From positions 2,978,786-3,042,785 of the forward strand of contig NZ_KB467824.1 in NCBI RefSeq assembly GCF_000344615.1: a stretch of DNA of 64,000 bases. The letters run 5' to 3'. The notes below the pieces were generated by a model. That model saw only the letters and a program-made list of their open reading frames with translations. It had not been told where the DNA came from and searched no databases. The translations under genes were made by a program, and so were the position numbers. Source of the DNA: Janthinobacterium sp. CG3. Its GTDB lineage: Bacteria; Pseudomonadota; Gammaproteobacteria; Burkholderiales; Burkholderiaceae_D. Below are positions 36,849 to 46,152 of this stretch, piece after piece. Numbering within the stretch: position 1 is the first letter of the stretch; each line of letters opens with the position of its first letter.

Positions 36849-37873
36849 TTGACCAGGCGCTCGGCGGCGCGGTTCAACACGTGGACCACCATGGCGATGG
36901 AATGCGGGATCATTTGCTTGCCGACCCGAACCCGGTCGCCCTGGTCGGTCGACGACAGCACGATGCCGCCGTTGGCGTACGAATAGGTGCCGCCCTGGGT
37001 CAACAGCGGCCGGATGTCGATGGCCGCCGGCGCCACCGGGGCAAAGTCGGCCAGCGCCGCGCGCACCAGCGCCGGTTCGTTCAGGCGCTCGGACGTGTAG
37101 TAGTCGCTGACCCAGGTTTCCCAGCCGGCGTGGTGGTGGGCCGACGAGGTCCAGGTATGGTGCGGTTGCAACAGATCGGTGGTGTGCAGCACGAAGCCCA
37201 GGCTTTGCGCGGTCGGGCGCGCCAGGAATTGCTGGAACCAGTACTGGCCCAGGTTGTCGATCGGCTGGAACGGCATGCTCTCGAAGTCGGCGTACTGCTC
37301 CGGCCTGGACACGCCGGCAAAGCGGTAATTGGCCTCTGTCAAGCCGTAGCTATTGTATTTGCTGCTATCGCCGAACCAGCCCTTCAGGCCGCCCGCGCCG
37401 TCGTCCAGGTAGTCGCCGTACAACCAGGTGGCGGCCATGTTGTCGATGTCGCCGGCCATGCTCAGCTTGGCGTAGTTGTAGCCGCCGAAGGGGTTGCCGT
37501 GCACGTCGGGGCCGGCGGTGTGGTTTTGGAAGTGCCAGTACGAGGTGTATTTGACGATCTTGGCGCCGCCGCCCCACACCGGCGCGTACTGGCAATTGCC
37601 GGTCGAGGCGCCGCACAGGTAGGTGTCGACGAAATCGTCGACGTCGTAGGCGCCCTGGCCCAGCGCGGTGGCGAACTGCTCGATGCTGTAGCCGGCGCGG
37701 GTGACGCCCGTCAGTAGCTTGCCGTAGTTGGTTTGGCCAGGATTGTTTTTCATGAACTCGACGGCGTCGAGCACGATGCGCCGATGGGTTTCCTGCGCCC
37801 AGGCATGGGCCGGGGCGTTGACCAGTAGAACCGAGGCCATGGCGACTGCCGCCGCGATCAGATTTTTTTTCAT
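36845..37873 (-). CDS. Exported phospholipase C/S1-P1 nuclease-fold zinc enzyme
   Basis: 342 aa. Signal peptide of 24 residues ending AHA, leaving Trp25 as the mature N-terminus, as in zinc phospholipase C where that Trp binds zinc. WAQETHRRIVLDAVEFM, YDVDDFVDTYL, YWHFQNH, LHTTDLLQPHHTW and HHHAGWETW supply the expected series of His/Asp/Glu zinc ligands, including the H-x3-E at the end. Whether the substrate is phospholipid or nucleic acid cannot be read directly. First gene of a coupled operon with a parvulin and an anchored helical protein. The 5' region is A+T-rich. Confidence 0.75.
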   Translation of the reverse strand: MKKNLIAAAVAMASVLLVNAPAHAWAQETHRRIVLDAVEFMKNNPGQTNYGKLLTGVTRAGYSIEQFATALGQGAYDVDDFVDTYLCGASTGNCQYAPVWGGGAKIVKYTSYWHFQNHTAGPDVHGNPFGGYNYAKLSMAGDIDNMAATWLYGDYLDDGAGGLKGWFGDSSKYNSYGLTEANYRFAGVSRPEQYADFESMPFQPIDNLGQYWFQQFLARPTAQSLGFVLHTTDLLQPHHTWTSSAHHHAGWETWVSDYYTSERLNEPALVRAALADFAPVAPAAIDIRPLLTQGGTYSYANGGIVLSSTDQGDRVRVGKQMIPHSIAMVVHVLNRAAERLVN

Positions 37874-38254
37874 GTGTACCTAAGTAGAGAAACGTTGAAC
37901 CGCTGGGCAAGCGCCGGCGCCGGCTCCCATGCGCACACGCGGCGCGGCTGTGCCGCGGACGCCTGGCGCGCCGGCGGAAAAGCGCGGCCCGGTTCATTTT
38001 ACGATAAAATAGTTTCCTCTTAGAATGATTAATTTAGAGGCAATGTTCAGCATGCCCTTCGAGAGCCGTAGGCGCTGGGCCTGGACCCCATTCGAGGCGT
38101 GTCATTATTATTTGCATCAGCATTACATGCAAGAAATATTCATAAAAATATAATATTGCGCTTACGCACGCGGCCGGAAAGCAAACAGCCCCGCGCGGCT
38201 GACGCCGGCGGGGCTGGTGCGGTGACGCTACGGGCCGACTGGCCCGGGCTGCGC
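37874..38254. other. Intergenic region with A+T-rich patch
   Basis: No gene seen. From about 38000 to 38160 it is very A+T-rich and probably includes the promoter of the phospholipase operon. The hairpin at 38186-38216 lies at the end of the HhH gene. Confidence 0.6.
38186..38216 (-). terminator. Hairpin after the HhH gene, possible terminator
   Basis: CAGCCCCGC (38186-38194) pairs with GCGGGGCTG (38208-38216). On the minus strand it is followed by TTTGC only, so the T run is weak. Confidence 0.5.
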
Positions 38255-38734
38255 TTATTTTTTCATTTCCTCTTTCTTGGCTTTGCCGGCGTCGGCGCTC
38301 ACGGCCGGCTTGGCGTCCTTGGCCATGGCGGCGGCTGGCTTGGCTTCCTTCGCCGCGCCGGCCGGCACCGCTTCCGCCGCCGCGGCGGCCGGCTTGGCTT
38401 CCTTGGCGGCGGTGGCTGGCTTGGCTTGCTTCGCCGCGGCGGCCGGCTTCGCGTCCGCGCCGACCTTGGCCTGGCCGTTCACCTGCAAGCCGGCTTCCGA
38501 CAGCTTGGCCGAGTTCTTCGCGCCGATGCCTTTGACGCGGCTCTCAAAATCGGCCCAGTCCTTGAATTGGCCGCCTTTGGTGCGCTCGTCGATGATTTGT
38601 TTCGATTTTGCCGGGCCGATCCCTTTGACGCTGTCGAGCGCCGCCAGGTCGGCCTTGTTGACGTCGACCTGCGCGAACGCAAAGCCCATCGTTGCAATCA
38701 AGCTCGCAACGGCCAGCAGTAATTTCTTCATCAT
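38255..38734 (-). CDS. Exported ComEA-like helix-hairpin-helix protein with Ala/Lys tail
   Basis: 159 aa. Signal peptide MMKKLLLAVASLIATMGFAFA, a ComEA-type HhH domain (VDVNKADLAALDSVKGIGPA, KSKQIIDERTKGGQFKDWAD, FESRVKGIGAKNSAKL), then about 75 residues of AKPAAA/KEAK repeats. HhH proteins of this class bind double-stranded DNA in the periplasm during uptake. The tail looks like the Lys/Ala-rich tails of histone H1-like proteins. No other competence gene is nearby. GGAGAG precedes the start. Confidence 0.85.
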   Translation of the reverse strand: MMKKLLLAVASLIATMGFAFAQVDVNKADLAALDSVKGIGPAKSKQIIDERTKGGQFKDWADFESRVKGIGAKNSAKLSEAGLQVNGQAKVGADAKPAAAAKQAKPATAAKEAKPAAAAAEAVPAGAAKEAKPAAAMAKDAKPAVSADAGKAKKEEMKK

Positions 38735-39007
38735 GTCGTATCTCTCCGGGGTGGGGTTTCAGGTTGGCTCGAACGCAAGGGAGCGCAGCGCCTTGGCCAT
38801 CATAACGCGCGGGAAGTGATATGGTTGACAACCTGATGCGCTCGACAGCGTTGGCCGCTTGCGCTGGCTCAAGCATGACTGCCGCGCGCGGGCCGCGGGC
38901 CGGCTTCAAACCACAGGCAAAGAGCCGGCGCCAGGGCCAGGAGGCCAGACCCTCGGGGTCCGCCCCGCCGGGTGACGCCGCCGGTGTTTGCGAGCCGCCG
39001 TCGCGCC

Positions 39008-39961
39008 CTATTCCGGGAACAGTTCGGCGCGCGTGACGGTGGCGGTGCCCAGCTTGCCGACGACGATGCCGCCGGCGCGGTTGGCGGTGCGCACCGCGTC
39101 GCCCAGGCTCATGCCGGCGCCCAGCATCGCCGCCATCGTCGCGATGACGGTGTCGCCGGCGCCGGAGACGTCGAATACTTCGCGCGCGTCGGTCGGCATG
39201 TGCAGCACCTCGTGCTCGGTGTAGAGCGTCATGCCCTCCTCCGAACGGGTCAGCAGCAACGCGTCGAGCGACAGTTCGCGGCGCATTTGCTGCGCCTTCG
39301 CCGTCAGTTGCTCTTCATTGCCCCAGCTGCCGACGACGCGGCGCAACTCCGACTTGTTCGGCGTCAGCACCGACGCGCCGGCGTAGCGCGAAAAGTCGTC
39401 GCCCTTCGGGTCGACCATGACGATCTTGCCGGCCGCGCGGGCGGCCCGTATCATGTCGGCGACGTTGACCAGGCTGCCCTTGGCGTAGTCGGACAGGACG
39501 ATAACGTCGTAGTCCGGCAGCAGCGCGTTGAACTGGATCAGCTTGTCGCGCAGGATGGTGTCGCTGGGCGCGTCCTCGAAGTCGATGCGCAGCATCTGCT
39601 GTTGGCGCCCGATCACGCGCAATTTGATGATGGTTGAAATGGCCGGGTCGCGCTGCAGGTAGCTGTGGATGCCGCCGCCCTGCAGCAGCTGCTCGACTTG
39701 GCCGCCGGCCTCGTCGGCGCCGACCACGCCCAGCAGCCCGGTGTGGGCGCCCAGCGCGGCGGCGTTGCGCGCCACGTTGGCGGCGCCGCCCAGGCGCTCT
39801 TCGCGCTTTTCAATGCGCACGATCGGCACCGGCGCCTCCGGCGAGATGCGGCCGACGTCGCCGAACCAGTAGCGGTCCAGCATCACGTCGCCGACCACCA
39901 ACAGGCGCACGGCGTCGAGCGCCGGCGCCGGTGTCGGCGCCGCCTTGACGACGCCGCCCAT
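39008..39961 (-). CDS. rfaE1: D-glycero-beta-D-manno-heptose 7-phosphate kinase (RfaE domain I)
   Basis: 317 aa, ribokinase-family (PfkB) fold: VVGDVMLDRYWFGDVGRISP near the N-terminus, GGAANVARN, and the catalytic DVSGAGDTVIATMAAML near residue 255. It is the kinase half only; E. coli HldE is a 477-residue fusion with the nucleotidyltransferase domain. Makes heptose 1,7-bisphosphate for LPS core synthesis. The ATG at 39961 shares its A with the ugd stop codon (TGATG), so it is coupled to ugd. The epimerase gene hldD, often adjacent, is not here. Confidence 0.93.
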   Translation of the reverse strand: MGGVVKAAPTPAPALDAVRLLVVGDVMLDRYWFGDVGRISPEAPVPIVRIEKREERLGGAANVARNAAALGAHTGLLGVVGADEAGGQVEQLLQGGGIHSYLQRDPAISTIIKLRVIGRQQQMLRIDFEDAPSDTILRDKLIQFNALLPDYDVIVLSDYAKGSLVNVADMIRAARAAGKIVMVDPKGDDFSRYAGASVLTPNKSELRRVVGSWGNEEQLTAKAQQMRRELSLDALLLTRSEEGMTLYTEHEVLHMPTDAREVFDVSGAGDTVIATMAAMLGAGMSLGDAVRTANRAGGIVVGKLGTATVTRAELFPE

Positions 39962-41328
39962 CACGCGCGGGTCAGGACCGAACGTCCGATCCCGTGGTAC
40001 TCGATACCCGCGGCGGCCATCACCGACGGCTCGAACAGGTTGCGTCCGTCGAAGATGACCGGGTCTTTCAGGGCAGCCTTGATCTTTTCGAAGTCCGGGC
40101 TGCGGAAGGCTTTCCATTCGGTGACGATAGTCAGCGCGTCGGCGCCGGCCAGCGCGTCCATCGGGCTGCTGGCGAAGCGCACGCGCGCCATATGCTCAGG
40201 CGAGAGGTCCAATTCCAGCACGCGTTTGGCTTCGGCCATCGCCACCGGATCGTACACCGCCACGCTGGCGCCGCGCTGCAGCAGCTCGGCCAGCAGCACG
40301 CGCGCCGACGCTTCGCGCATGTCGTCGGTGTTCGGCTTGAACGCCAGGCCCCAGACGGCGAAATGGCGGCCGCTCAGATCCTGGCCGTAGCGTTTGGTGA
40401 CCTTGGCGCCGAGCACCAGCTTTTGCTTGTCGTTGACCGCCTCGACGGCGCGCAGGATCAGCAATTCCTGGTCGTAGCTGCGGGCGGTGCGCTCCAGCGC
40501 CTGCACGTCTTTCGGGAAGCAGGAGCCGCCGTAGCCGCAGCCGGCGTACAGGAAGCTGTGGCCGATGCGCGGGTCCGAGCCGATACCGTGGCGTACCGCC
40601 TCGATGTCGACGCCGACGCGGTCGGCCAGGTTGGCCAGTTCGTTCATAAACGAGATGCGCGTGGCCAGCATGGCGTTGGCGGCGTACTTGGTGAACTCGG
40701 CCGAGCGCACGTCCATCCAGTGGGTGCGCTCGTGGTTGCGGTTGAACGGCGCGTACAGCGCCTTGAGAAGTTCGCGCGCGCGCTCGCCGTCGGGCGTGCT
40801 GTCGCAGCCGATGACGATGCGGTCGGGACGCATGAAGTCTTCGACGGCCGCGCCTTCCTTGAGGAATTCCGGGTTCGAGGCAACCGAAAACGTGGCGGCG
40901 ACGCCGCGCGCGTCCAGTTCGGCCTGCACGCCGGCGGCGACGCGCTCGGCGGTGCCTACCGGCACGGTCGACTTGTCGATGATGACCTTGAACTCGGTCA
41001 TGTACTTGCCGATGTTGCGGGCGGCGGCGACGACGTATTGCAGGTCCGCCGAGCCGTCTTCGTCGGGCGGGGTGCCGACGGCGATGAATTGCAGCTTGCC
41101 GTGGGCGACGCCGGCTTCGACGTCGGTCGAGAAGGTCAGGCGGCCGGCGGCGCGGTTGCGCGCGACGACTTCATCGAGACCCGGTTCGTGGATCGGAATG
41201 CCGCCGGCGTTGAGCATGGCGATTTTCTTTTCGTCGAGGTCGAGGCAAAACACGTCGTTGCCCAATTCGGCCAGGCAGGCACCCGTCACCAAGCCCACAT
41301 ATCCGGTGCCAATAATGGTAATTTTCAT
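39961..41328 (-). CDS. ugd: UDP-glucose 6-dehydrogenase
   Basis: 455 aa. NAD-dependent oxidation of UDP-glucose to UDP-glucuronate for surface polysaccharides. N-terminal NAD site [19 protein letters not shown]; catalytic Cys in [16 protein letters not shown] (about residue 260); [12 protein letters not shown] and [15 protein letters not shown] are family motifs. Lies 17 bases after lapB and is coupled to the heptose kinase gene, forming a lapA-lapB-ugd-rfaE1 envelope group. Confidence 0.96.
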   Translation of the reverse strand: MKITIIGTGYVGLVTGACLAELGNDVFCLDLDEKKIAMLNAGGIPIHEPGLDEVVARNRAAGRLTFSTDVEAGVAHGKLQFIAVGTPPDEDGSADLQYVVAAARNIGKYMTEFKVIIDKSTVPVGTAERVAAGVQAELDARGVAATFSVASNPEFLKEGAAVEDFMRPDRIVIGCDSTPDGERARELLKALYAPFNRNHERTHWMDVRSAEFTKYAANAMLATRISFMNELANLADRVGVDIEAVRHGIGSDPRIGHSFLYAGCGYGGSCFPKDVQALERTARSYDQELLILRAVEAVNDKQKLVLGAKVTKRYGQDLSGRHFAVWGLAFKPNTDDMREASARVLLAELLQRGASVAVYDPVAMAEAKRVLELDLSPEHMARVRFASSPMDALAGADALTIVTEWKAFRSPDFEKIKAALKDPVIFDGRNLFEPSVMAAAGIEYHGIGRSVLTRA

Positions 41329-41345
41329 TCGTCTACGCTTTCAAT

Positions 41346-42521
41346 TTAGTTCATGACATTGAGTTCTTCGGTGCGCCGCGGCGGATAGGTCTCCCAACGG
41401 CTGCAACCGGGGCACTGCCAATAAAATTGGCGCGCCTTGAAGCCGCAGTGGCTGCACTGGTAGCGCGCCAATTTCTGGGTGTAACCATGCACCAGGTTCT
41501 TCACCATCGATAGCTCCGACCACAAAGCGGCCGGCGCATCCATCAGGCGCGCCTCCAATAGTTTATCTAATCCTAACAAGGTCGGGGTCCGGCGCAGCTC
41601 GGCGCTGACCAATTGCTTGGCCGCCTCCACGCCGTCGAGTTCGATTACCGCCTTGAACACGACTTCAATCAAGTCGATCGAGGACGCCTCTTCCAAATAA
41701 GATTTCAGAAGATTAACACCTTCTTGGGCCCGACCCACTTTCTTATAGCCATCCATCAGCCTTTGCGCCACCAGCGCAACGTGCGGCACGCTCTGCTGTT
41801 CGACCCGGCGCCAGGTCAGCAGCGCGCCCTCGACGTCGTGCTTGGCCAGCTGGGCGTCGCCCGTCAGCAAGGTCGCGCGGACGTTCTTGCGGTCGGTTTG
41901 CAAGGCCTTTTCCAACAGCGGCAGGGCGTCGTCGGGGTGCATGTGCACCAGCGCGTCCTGCGCCAGCTCGCAATAGAACTGGGCGATTTCCTTCTGGCGC
42001 GCGCCGGCGCCGGACTCCTGCAGGCCGATGGCCGCCTCGATCGCCCGCGGCCACTCCTTCTCGCGCTGGAAAATTTCCAGCAGCGCGCGCCGGGCCTGCA
42101 CCGCGTACTGCGTCGCCAGCAGGCGGTTGAAGGTTTCCTCGGCGCGGTCGAGCAGGCCGGCCTTCAGGTAGTCCTGGCCCAGCTCGAATTCGGCGTGCGC
42201 TTGCTGCTCCTGCGGCAGGTCGGGGCGCGACAGCAGATTCTGGTGGACGCGGATGGCGCGCTCGGTCTCGCCGCGGCGGCGGAACAGATTGCCCAGCGCG
42301 AAGTGCATATCGGCCGTTTCCGGGTCCAGCTTGACGATTTCAATGAAGGCGTCGATGGCCTTGTCGGGCTGGTCGTTGAGCAAGTGGTTCAGGCCCGTGA
42401 AATAGCCGCGCGGCAGGCTGCGCGACTCGGACACCAGTTGCTTGATATCAACCCGCGCGGCGATCCAGCCCAGCGCGAAAAAGACCGGTATCCCCAGGAG
42501 CAGCCAGAGTTCAAATTCCAT
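41346..42521 (-). CDS. lapB: Lipopolysaccharide assembly protein B
   Basis: 391 aa. N-terminal membrane anchor (ELWLLLGIPVFFALGWIAAR), a series of TPR units (about 40-340), and a C-terminal rubredoxin-like metal site CSHCGFKARQFYWQCPGC. LapB (YciM) scaffolds LPS synthesis and regulates LpxC turnover through FtsH in E. coli. Separated by 31 bases from lapA upstream and followed by ugd. Confidence 0.95.
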   Translation of the reverse strand: MEFELWLLLGIPVFFALGWIAARVDIKQLVSESRSLPRGYFTGLNHLLNDQPDKAIDAFIEIVKLDPETADMHFALGNLFRRRGETERAIRVHQNLLSRPDLPQEQQAHAEFELGQDYLKAGLLDRAEETFNRLLATQYAVQARRALLEIFQREKEWPRAIEAAIGLQESGAGARQKEIAQFYCELAQDALVHMHPDDALPLLEKALQTDRKNVRATLLTGDAQLAKHDVEGALLTWRRVEQQSVPHVALVAQRLMDGYKKVGRAQEGVNLLKSYLEEASSIDLIEVVFKAVIELDGVEAAKQLVSAELRRTPTLLGLDKLLEARLMDAPAALWSELSMVKNLVHGYTQKLARYQCSHCGFKARQFYWQCPGCSRWETYPPRRTEELNVMN

Positions 42522-42552
42522 GCGTTTTTTTATTCTTGGTGTGTGGGCGGCA

Positions 42553-42858
42553 TTACTGCTGCGTGTTGACGCTGTCCGGCTGCGGTTGGAGCGTGCCCTG
42601 CTGGGCGCCCGTTTGCAGCGTCTGGATGGTCGATTTTTGTTTGCTCGCTTCGCGCCGGTGGCGGAACACGGTGGGCGTCAGGGCCAGCACGCCAAGACTA
42701 GCGCCGGCGACGAAAAAGCCCAGCAGCATCAGCACCAGCGGGCCGCGTAATTCGTAATTGAGGAAAAAGCGCAGATCGACCTCCTGCGTATTTTTCAGCG
42801 CGAAACCAAAAAACAAGACGAACAGAACAAATCCAACGAAGGAGGAAATAAATTTCAT
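42553..42858 (-). CDS. lapA: Lipopolysaccharide assembly protein A domain protein
   Basis: 101 aa. Two membrane segments (FVGFVLFVLFFGFALKN and GPLVLMLLGFFVAGASLGVL) with the DUF1049 motif NTQEVDLRFFLN between them, then a short cytoplasmic tail. LapA works with LapB. GGAGGAAATAAATTTC lies before the ATG. Just downstream of the terminator that ends the rpsA-ihfB transcript, so it should have its own promoter. Confidence 0.93.
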   Translation of the reverse strand: MKFISSFVGFVLFVLFFGFALKNTQEVDLRFFLNYELRGPLVLMLLGFFVAGASLGVLALTPTVFRHRREASKQKSTIQTLQTGAQQGTLQPQPDSVNTQQ

Positions 42859-42931
42859 CAGCGAGGTCCAGTTTGTGGTTCACAAGCGCCAGTGTGGCAC
42901 AAGAAAACGCTTACATCAAAAAAAGGGGTAC

Positions 42932-42960
42932 AAAAAAAAGCGGCATCCAAGGACGCCGCT
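42932..42960 (-). terminator. Rho-independent terminator after ihfB
   Basis: On the minus strand AGCGGC (42955-42960) pairs with GCCGCT (42939-42944) and is followed by eight T (42932-42939). It is 230 bases beyond the ihfB stop, with the MITE-like palindrome in between. Confidence 0.85.
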
Positions 42961-43009
42961 CTTTGACGCCGGCCCCGCGCACGCGGGGTGCGCCGGGTCG
43001 GCATGCTGC

Positions 43010-43166
43010 GTGGACTGTCACGCTCGAATCAGGAGTGCCTGCCACGCCAGCAACGCGCATGGCGGCGTTGCAAATGCTCACGATAGCGCGCTATCGTTGC
43101 GCTTTGCGCCTTGCCTTGCACGCCGCTGGCGCGTCCTTCACTGCCGATTCTTCCGTTACAGTCCAC
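43010..43166. repeat. 157-bp imperfect palindrome, MITE-like
   Basis: The left half (43010-43088) and the reverse complement of the right half (43089-43166) align along their whole length at roughly 70 percent by eye, with exact matches at both ends (GTGGACTGT / ACAGTCCAC) and an 18-bp perfect palindrome, ACGATAGCGCGCTATCGT, in the centre (43080-43097). No open frame of note. It lies between the ihfB stop and the terminator. Confidence 0.75.
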
Positions 43167-43189
43167 TAGTCACTTTTCAGCGGACGAGG

Positions 43190-43495
43190 TCAATCCTCGA
43201 TGATCGGCTGGCCGACCATCGCGTCTACCCGCTCGCGCAACTGCTTGCCCGGCTTGAAGTGGGGTACCCGTTTTTCGGGCACCATCACCTTGTCGCCGGA
43301 CTTCGGATTGCGGCCGATGCGCGGTGGCCTGCTGTTGAGGGCAAAGCTGCCAAAACCGCGGATCTCGATGCGCTGACCGGTCGCCAGGGCGTTGGTCATC
43401 GCGTCGAGGATGGTTTTGACGGCGTATTCCGCATCTTTGGCCACCAGCTGAGAATAACGCTCAGCGAGGCGGTTGATCAACTCGGACTTGGTCAT
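43190..43495 (-). CDS. ihfB: Integration host factor subunit beta
   Basis: 101 aa. DNA-bending protein of the HU/IHF family: [17 protein letters not shown] at the N-terminus, [25 protein letters not shown] with the beta-arm, whose NPKSG replaces the HU sequence, and [14 protein letters not shown]. Works as a heterodimer with IhfA. It lies 20 bases downstream of rpsA, the classical arrangement. Confidence 0.96.
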   Translation of the reverse strand: MTKSELINRLAERYSQLVAKDAEYAVKTILDAMTNALATGQRIEIRGFGSFALNSRPPRIGRNPKSGDKVMVPEKRVPHFKPGKQLRERVDAMVGQPIIED

Positions 43496-43515
43496 CTACT
43501 GATCCGCAGACTGTC

Positions 43516-45228
43516 TTAGTTCTTGTTGTCGAATTTAGCTTTCAACAATGCGCCCAGGCTGGTGGTGCCCGAAGCTGCGTTGTTGTCGGTTGCGGCCATT
43601 TTCTGCATTGCTTCCTGGGTTTCGACATTGTCTTTCGCTTTGATCGACAATTGGATACCACGGGCTTTGCGGTCGATGTTCAGAACCATCGCTTCAACGA
43701 CGTCGCCGACTTTGAAGTGGGTACCGGCATCTTCCACGCGGTCGCGCGAGATTTCCGAAGCGCGCAGGTAGCCTTCGACTTCTTCCGACAACTGGATCAC
43801 TGCGCCTTTAGGCTCGACCGACTTGACCGTACCCGTTACCAGGGAGCCTTTGTCGTTCATTGCAGCGAAATTATTGAACGGATCGCCTTCCAGCTGCTTG
43901 ACGCCCAGGGAAACGCGCTCGCGCTCGACGTCGATGGCCAGCACGATGGCTTCCAGTTCGTCGCCCTTTTTGAAACGACGCACGGCTTCTTCGCCGGTTT
44001 CGGTCCAGGACAGGTCGGACAGGTGAACCAGGCCGTCGATGTTGCCGGCCAGGCCGATGAACACGCCGAAGTCGGTGATCGATTTGATCGCGCCGCGGAC
44101 TTTGTCGCCCTTCTTGTGGGTAACGCCAAAGTCATCCCAAGGGTTGGCTTTGCACTGTTTCATACCCAGCGAGATACGACGACGCTCTTCGTCGATTTCC
44201 AGAACCATCACTTCAACTTCGTCGCCCAGTTGGACAACTTTGTTTGGTGCGACGTTTTTGTTGGTCCAGTCCATTTCGGAGACGTGCACCAGACCTTCGA
44301 TACCCTGCTCGACTTCAACGAAGGCGCCGTAGTCGGTGAGGTTGGTGACTTTACCGAACAGACGGGTGCTTTGTGGGTAACGACGGGACAGACCGGTCCA
44401 AGGATCGTCGCCCAGTTGTTTCACGCCCAGCGAAACACGGTTCTTCTCTTGATCGTATTTCAGGACCTTGGCGGTGATTTCCTGGCCAACCGTCAGCACT
44501 TCCGACGGATGACGCACGCGGCGCCATGCCAGGTCGGTGATGTGCAGCAGGCCGTCGATGCCGCCCAGGTCCACGAAGGCGCCATAGTCGGTGATGTTTT
44601 TGACGACGCCGGTCACGACCGTGCCTTCTTTCAGCGTTTCCATCAGTTTCTGACGCTCTTCGCCCATCGACGCTTCGATGACGGCGCGGCGGGACAGAAC
44701 CACGTTGTTACGCTTGCGATCGAGCTTGATCACTTTGAATTCGAGGGTTTTGCCTTCGAACGGGGTGGTGTCTTTGACTGGACGGGTGTCGACCAGCGAA
44801 CCCGGCAGGAACGCGCGGATGCCGTTGGTCAGAACGGTCAGGCCGCCCTTGACTTTGCCGTTGACGGTACCGACGACGATCTCGCCCGATTCCATCGCTT
44901 TTTCCAGCGCCAGCCACGAAGCCAGACGCTTGGCTTTGTCGCGCGACAGGATGGTGTCGCCGAAACCGTTTTCCAACGATTCGATCGCCACGGAAACGAA
45001 GTCACCGACTTTGACTTCCAGTTCGCCGTGGTCGTTTTTGAATTCTTCGATTGGGATGAATGCTTCGGATTTGAGGCCGGCGTTGACGATCACGAAATTG
45101 TGGTCGAGGCGCACGACTTCAGCGGAAATAACTTCGCCGGAGCGCATATCTTGACGCGACAACGATTCCTCGAAGAGCGCGGCAAAACTTTCCATACCGG
45201 TAAATTCTGTAGATGTAGCTGTAGACAT
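43516..45228 (-). CDS. rpsA: 30S ribosomal protein S1
   Basis: 570 aa. Six S1 RNA-binding repeats, each ending in a variant of ..V.V.V..ID.E..R..LS.K; recognisable repeats start near residues 28, 115, 200, 285, 372 and 460. Required for initiation on structured or weak mRNAs. Codon choice is visibly different from neighbouring genes, with frequent GTT, ACC, GAA and AAA and fewer C/G third positions, as expected for a very highly expressed gene. An internal ATG matches the E. coli start ([12 protein letters not shown]), but the upstream one at 45228 has CCCCT/AGGGGTT-type spacing and is also plausible. Confidence 0.96.
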   Translation of the reverse strand: MSTATSTEFTGMESFAALFEESLSRQDMRSGEVISAEVVRLDHNFVIVNAGLKSEAFIPIEEFKNDHGELEVKVGDFVSVAIESLENGFGDTILSRDKAKRLASWLALEKAMESGEIVVGTVNGKVKGGLTVLTNGIRAFLPGSLVDTRPVKDTTPFEGKTLEFKVIKLDRKRNNVVLSRRAVIEASMGEERQKLMETLKEGTVVTGVVKNITDYGAFVDLGGIDGLLHITDLAWRRVRHPSEVLTVGQEITAKVLKYDQEKNRVSLGVKQLGDDPWTGLSRRYPQSTRLFGKVTNLTDYGAFVEVEQGIEGLVHVSEMDWTNKNVAPNKVVQLGDEVEVMVLEIDEERRRISLGMKQCKANPWDDFGVTHKKGDKVRGAIKSITDFGVFIGLAGNIDGLVHLSDLSWTETGEEAVRRFKKGDELEAIVLAIDVERERVSLGVKQLEGDPFNNFAAMNDKGSLVTGTVKSVEPKGAVIQLSEEVEGYLRASEISRDRVEDAGTHFKVGDVVEAMVLNIDRKARGIQLSIKAKDNVETQEAMQKMAATDNNAASGTTSLGALLKAKFDNKN

Positions 45229-45347
45229 AGGGGTTCACACATTGTTAGCCAGCAGAGATCGCACGATGCGACTTAAACTGGGTTAGGTTTGACACACGCC
45301 CGGGCCGGACTGCGCCGCCACGGGCACCACGGTAGTACTGATACGCA

Positions 45348-46016
45348 CTACTTTGCCGCCGCCGCATGCCATTTCAGCACCAAATCGACGGCCTCATCGG
45401 CAGTCATATTCGACGTATCGAGCACATGAGCACCCTCTGCGGGGACCAGGGGCGCGATCGCACGGTGAGTATCACGTGCGTCTCGCGCATTCAAATCCAT
45501 CAGAAGGTCTTCTATACTAGCAGAAATTCCCTTGTCAATCAATTGCTTATATCGGCGTTGCGCCCTAGCCTCGGCGCTGGCGGTCAGGAACACCTTCAGC
45601 GGGGCGTGCGGGAAGATCACCGTGCCCATGTCGCGCCCGTCGGCGACCAGGCCCGGCGCCTTGCGGAAACCCAGTTGCAGCGCGAACAGGGCCTGGCGCA
45701 CGGCCGGCAGCGCGGCGATTTTCGAGGCGGTGTTGCCGACGCTTTCGGCGCGGATGGCGTCGGTGACGTTCTCGTTGGCCAGCAGGATCTCGCCGCCGGC
45801 GAAACTGCAGGGCAAATGCTCGGCCAGCTTGGCCAGCGCGTGCTCGTCGCCCAGGTCGGTGCCGCGGCGCAGCGCCGTCAGCGCCGTCAGGCGGTACAGC
45901 GCGCCGGAGTCGAGGTAGTGGAAGCCGAGCTTGTCGGCGACGCGGTGCGCCACCGTGCCCTTGCCGGAGGCGGTCGGACCGTCGATGGTGATGACTGGGT
46001 AGTGGGATGTGGTCAT
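45348..46016 (-). CDS. cmk: Cytidylate kinase
   Basis: 222 aa. Phosphorylates CMP and dCMP. P-loop [19 protein letters not shown] (about 9-27), [31 protein letters not shown] with the catalytic Asp/Arg, and [16 protein letters not shown]. Stands between aroA and rpsA as in most proteobacteria. A nested hairpin repeat lies between it and aroA. Confidence 0.96.
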   Translation of the reverse strand: MTTSHYPVITIDGPTASGKGTVAHRVADKLGFHYLDSGALYRLTALTALRRGTDLGDEHALAKLAEHLPCSFAGGEILLANENVTDAIRAESVGNTASKIAALPAVRQALFALQLGFRKAPGLVADGRDMGTVIFPHAPLKVFLTASAEARAQRRYKQLIDKGISASIEDLLMDLNARDARDTHRAIAPLVPAEGAHVLDTSNMTADEAVDLVLKWHAAAAK

Positions 46017-46056
46017 AATCTTCTTTTTGTTGATACGTCAATTCCTAACCAGAAAA

Positions 46057-46128
46057 CCGGGGACAGACGGGGACGCCGAGTCCACGTTTTTCGAGAAATG
46101 TTTCTCGAAAAACGTGGTCTGTCCCCGG
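46057..46128. repeat. Nested inverted repeat between aroA and cmk
   Basis: Outer arms CCGGGGACAG (46057-46066) and CTGTCCCCGG (46119-46128); inner arms of 17 bases (46082-46098 and 46101-46117) form a perfect stem with a 2-base loop. The GGGGACAG...CTGTCCCC ends are typical of a REP-type element common in this bacterial group. Confidence 0.8.
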
Positions 46129-46152
46129 CCGCCTCCGGCGACGCCTTGGCGT

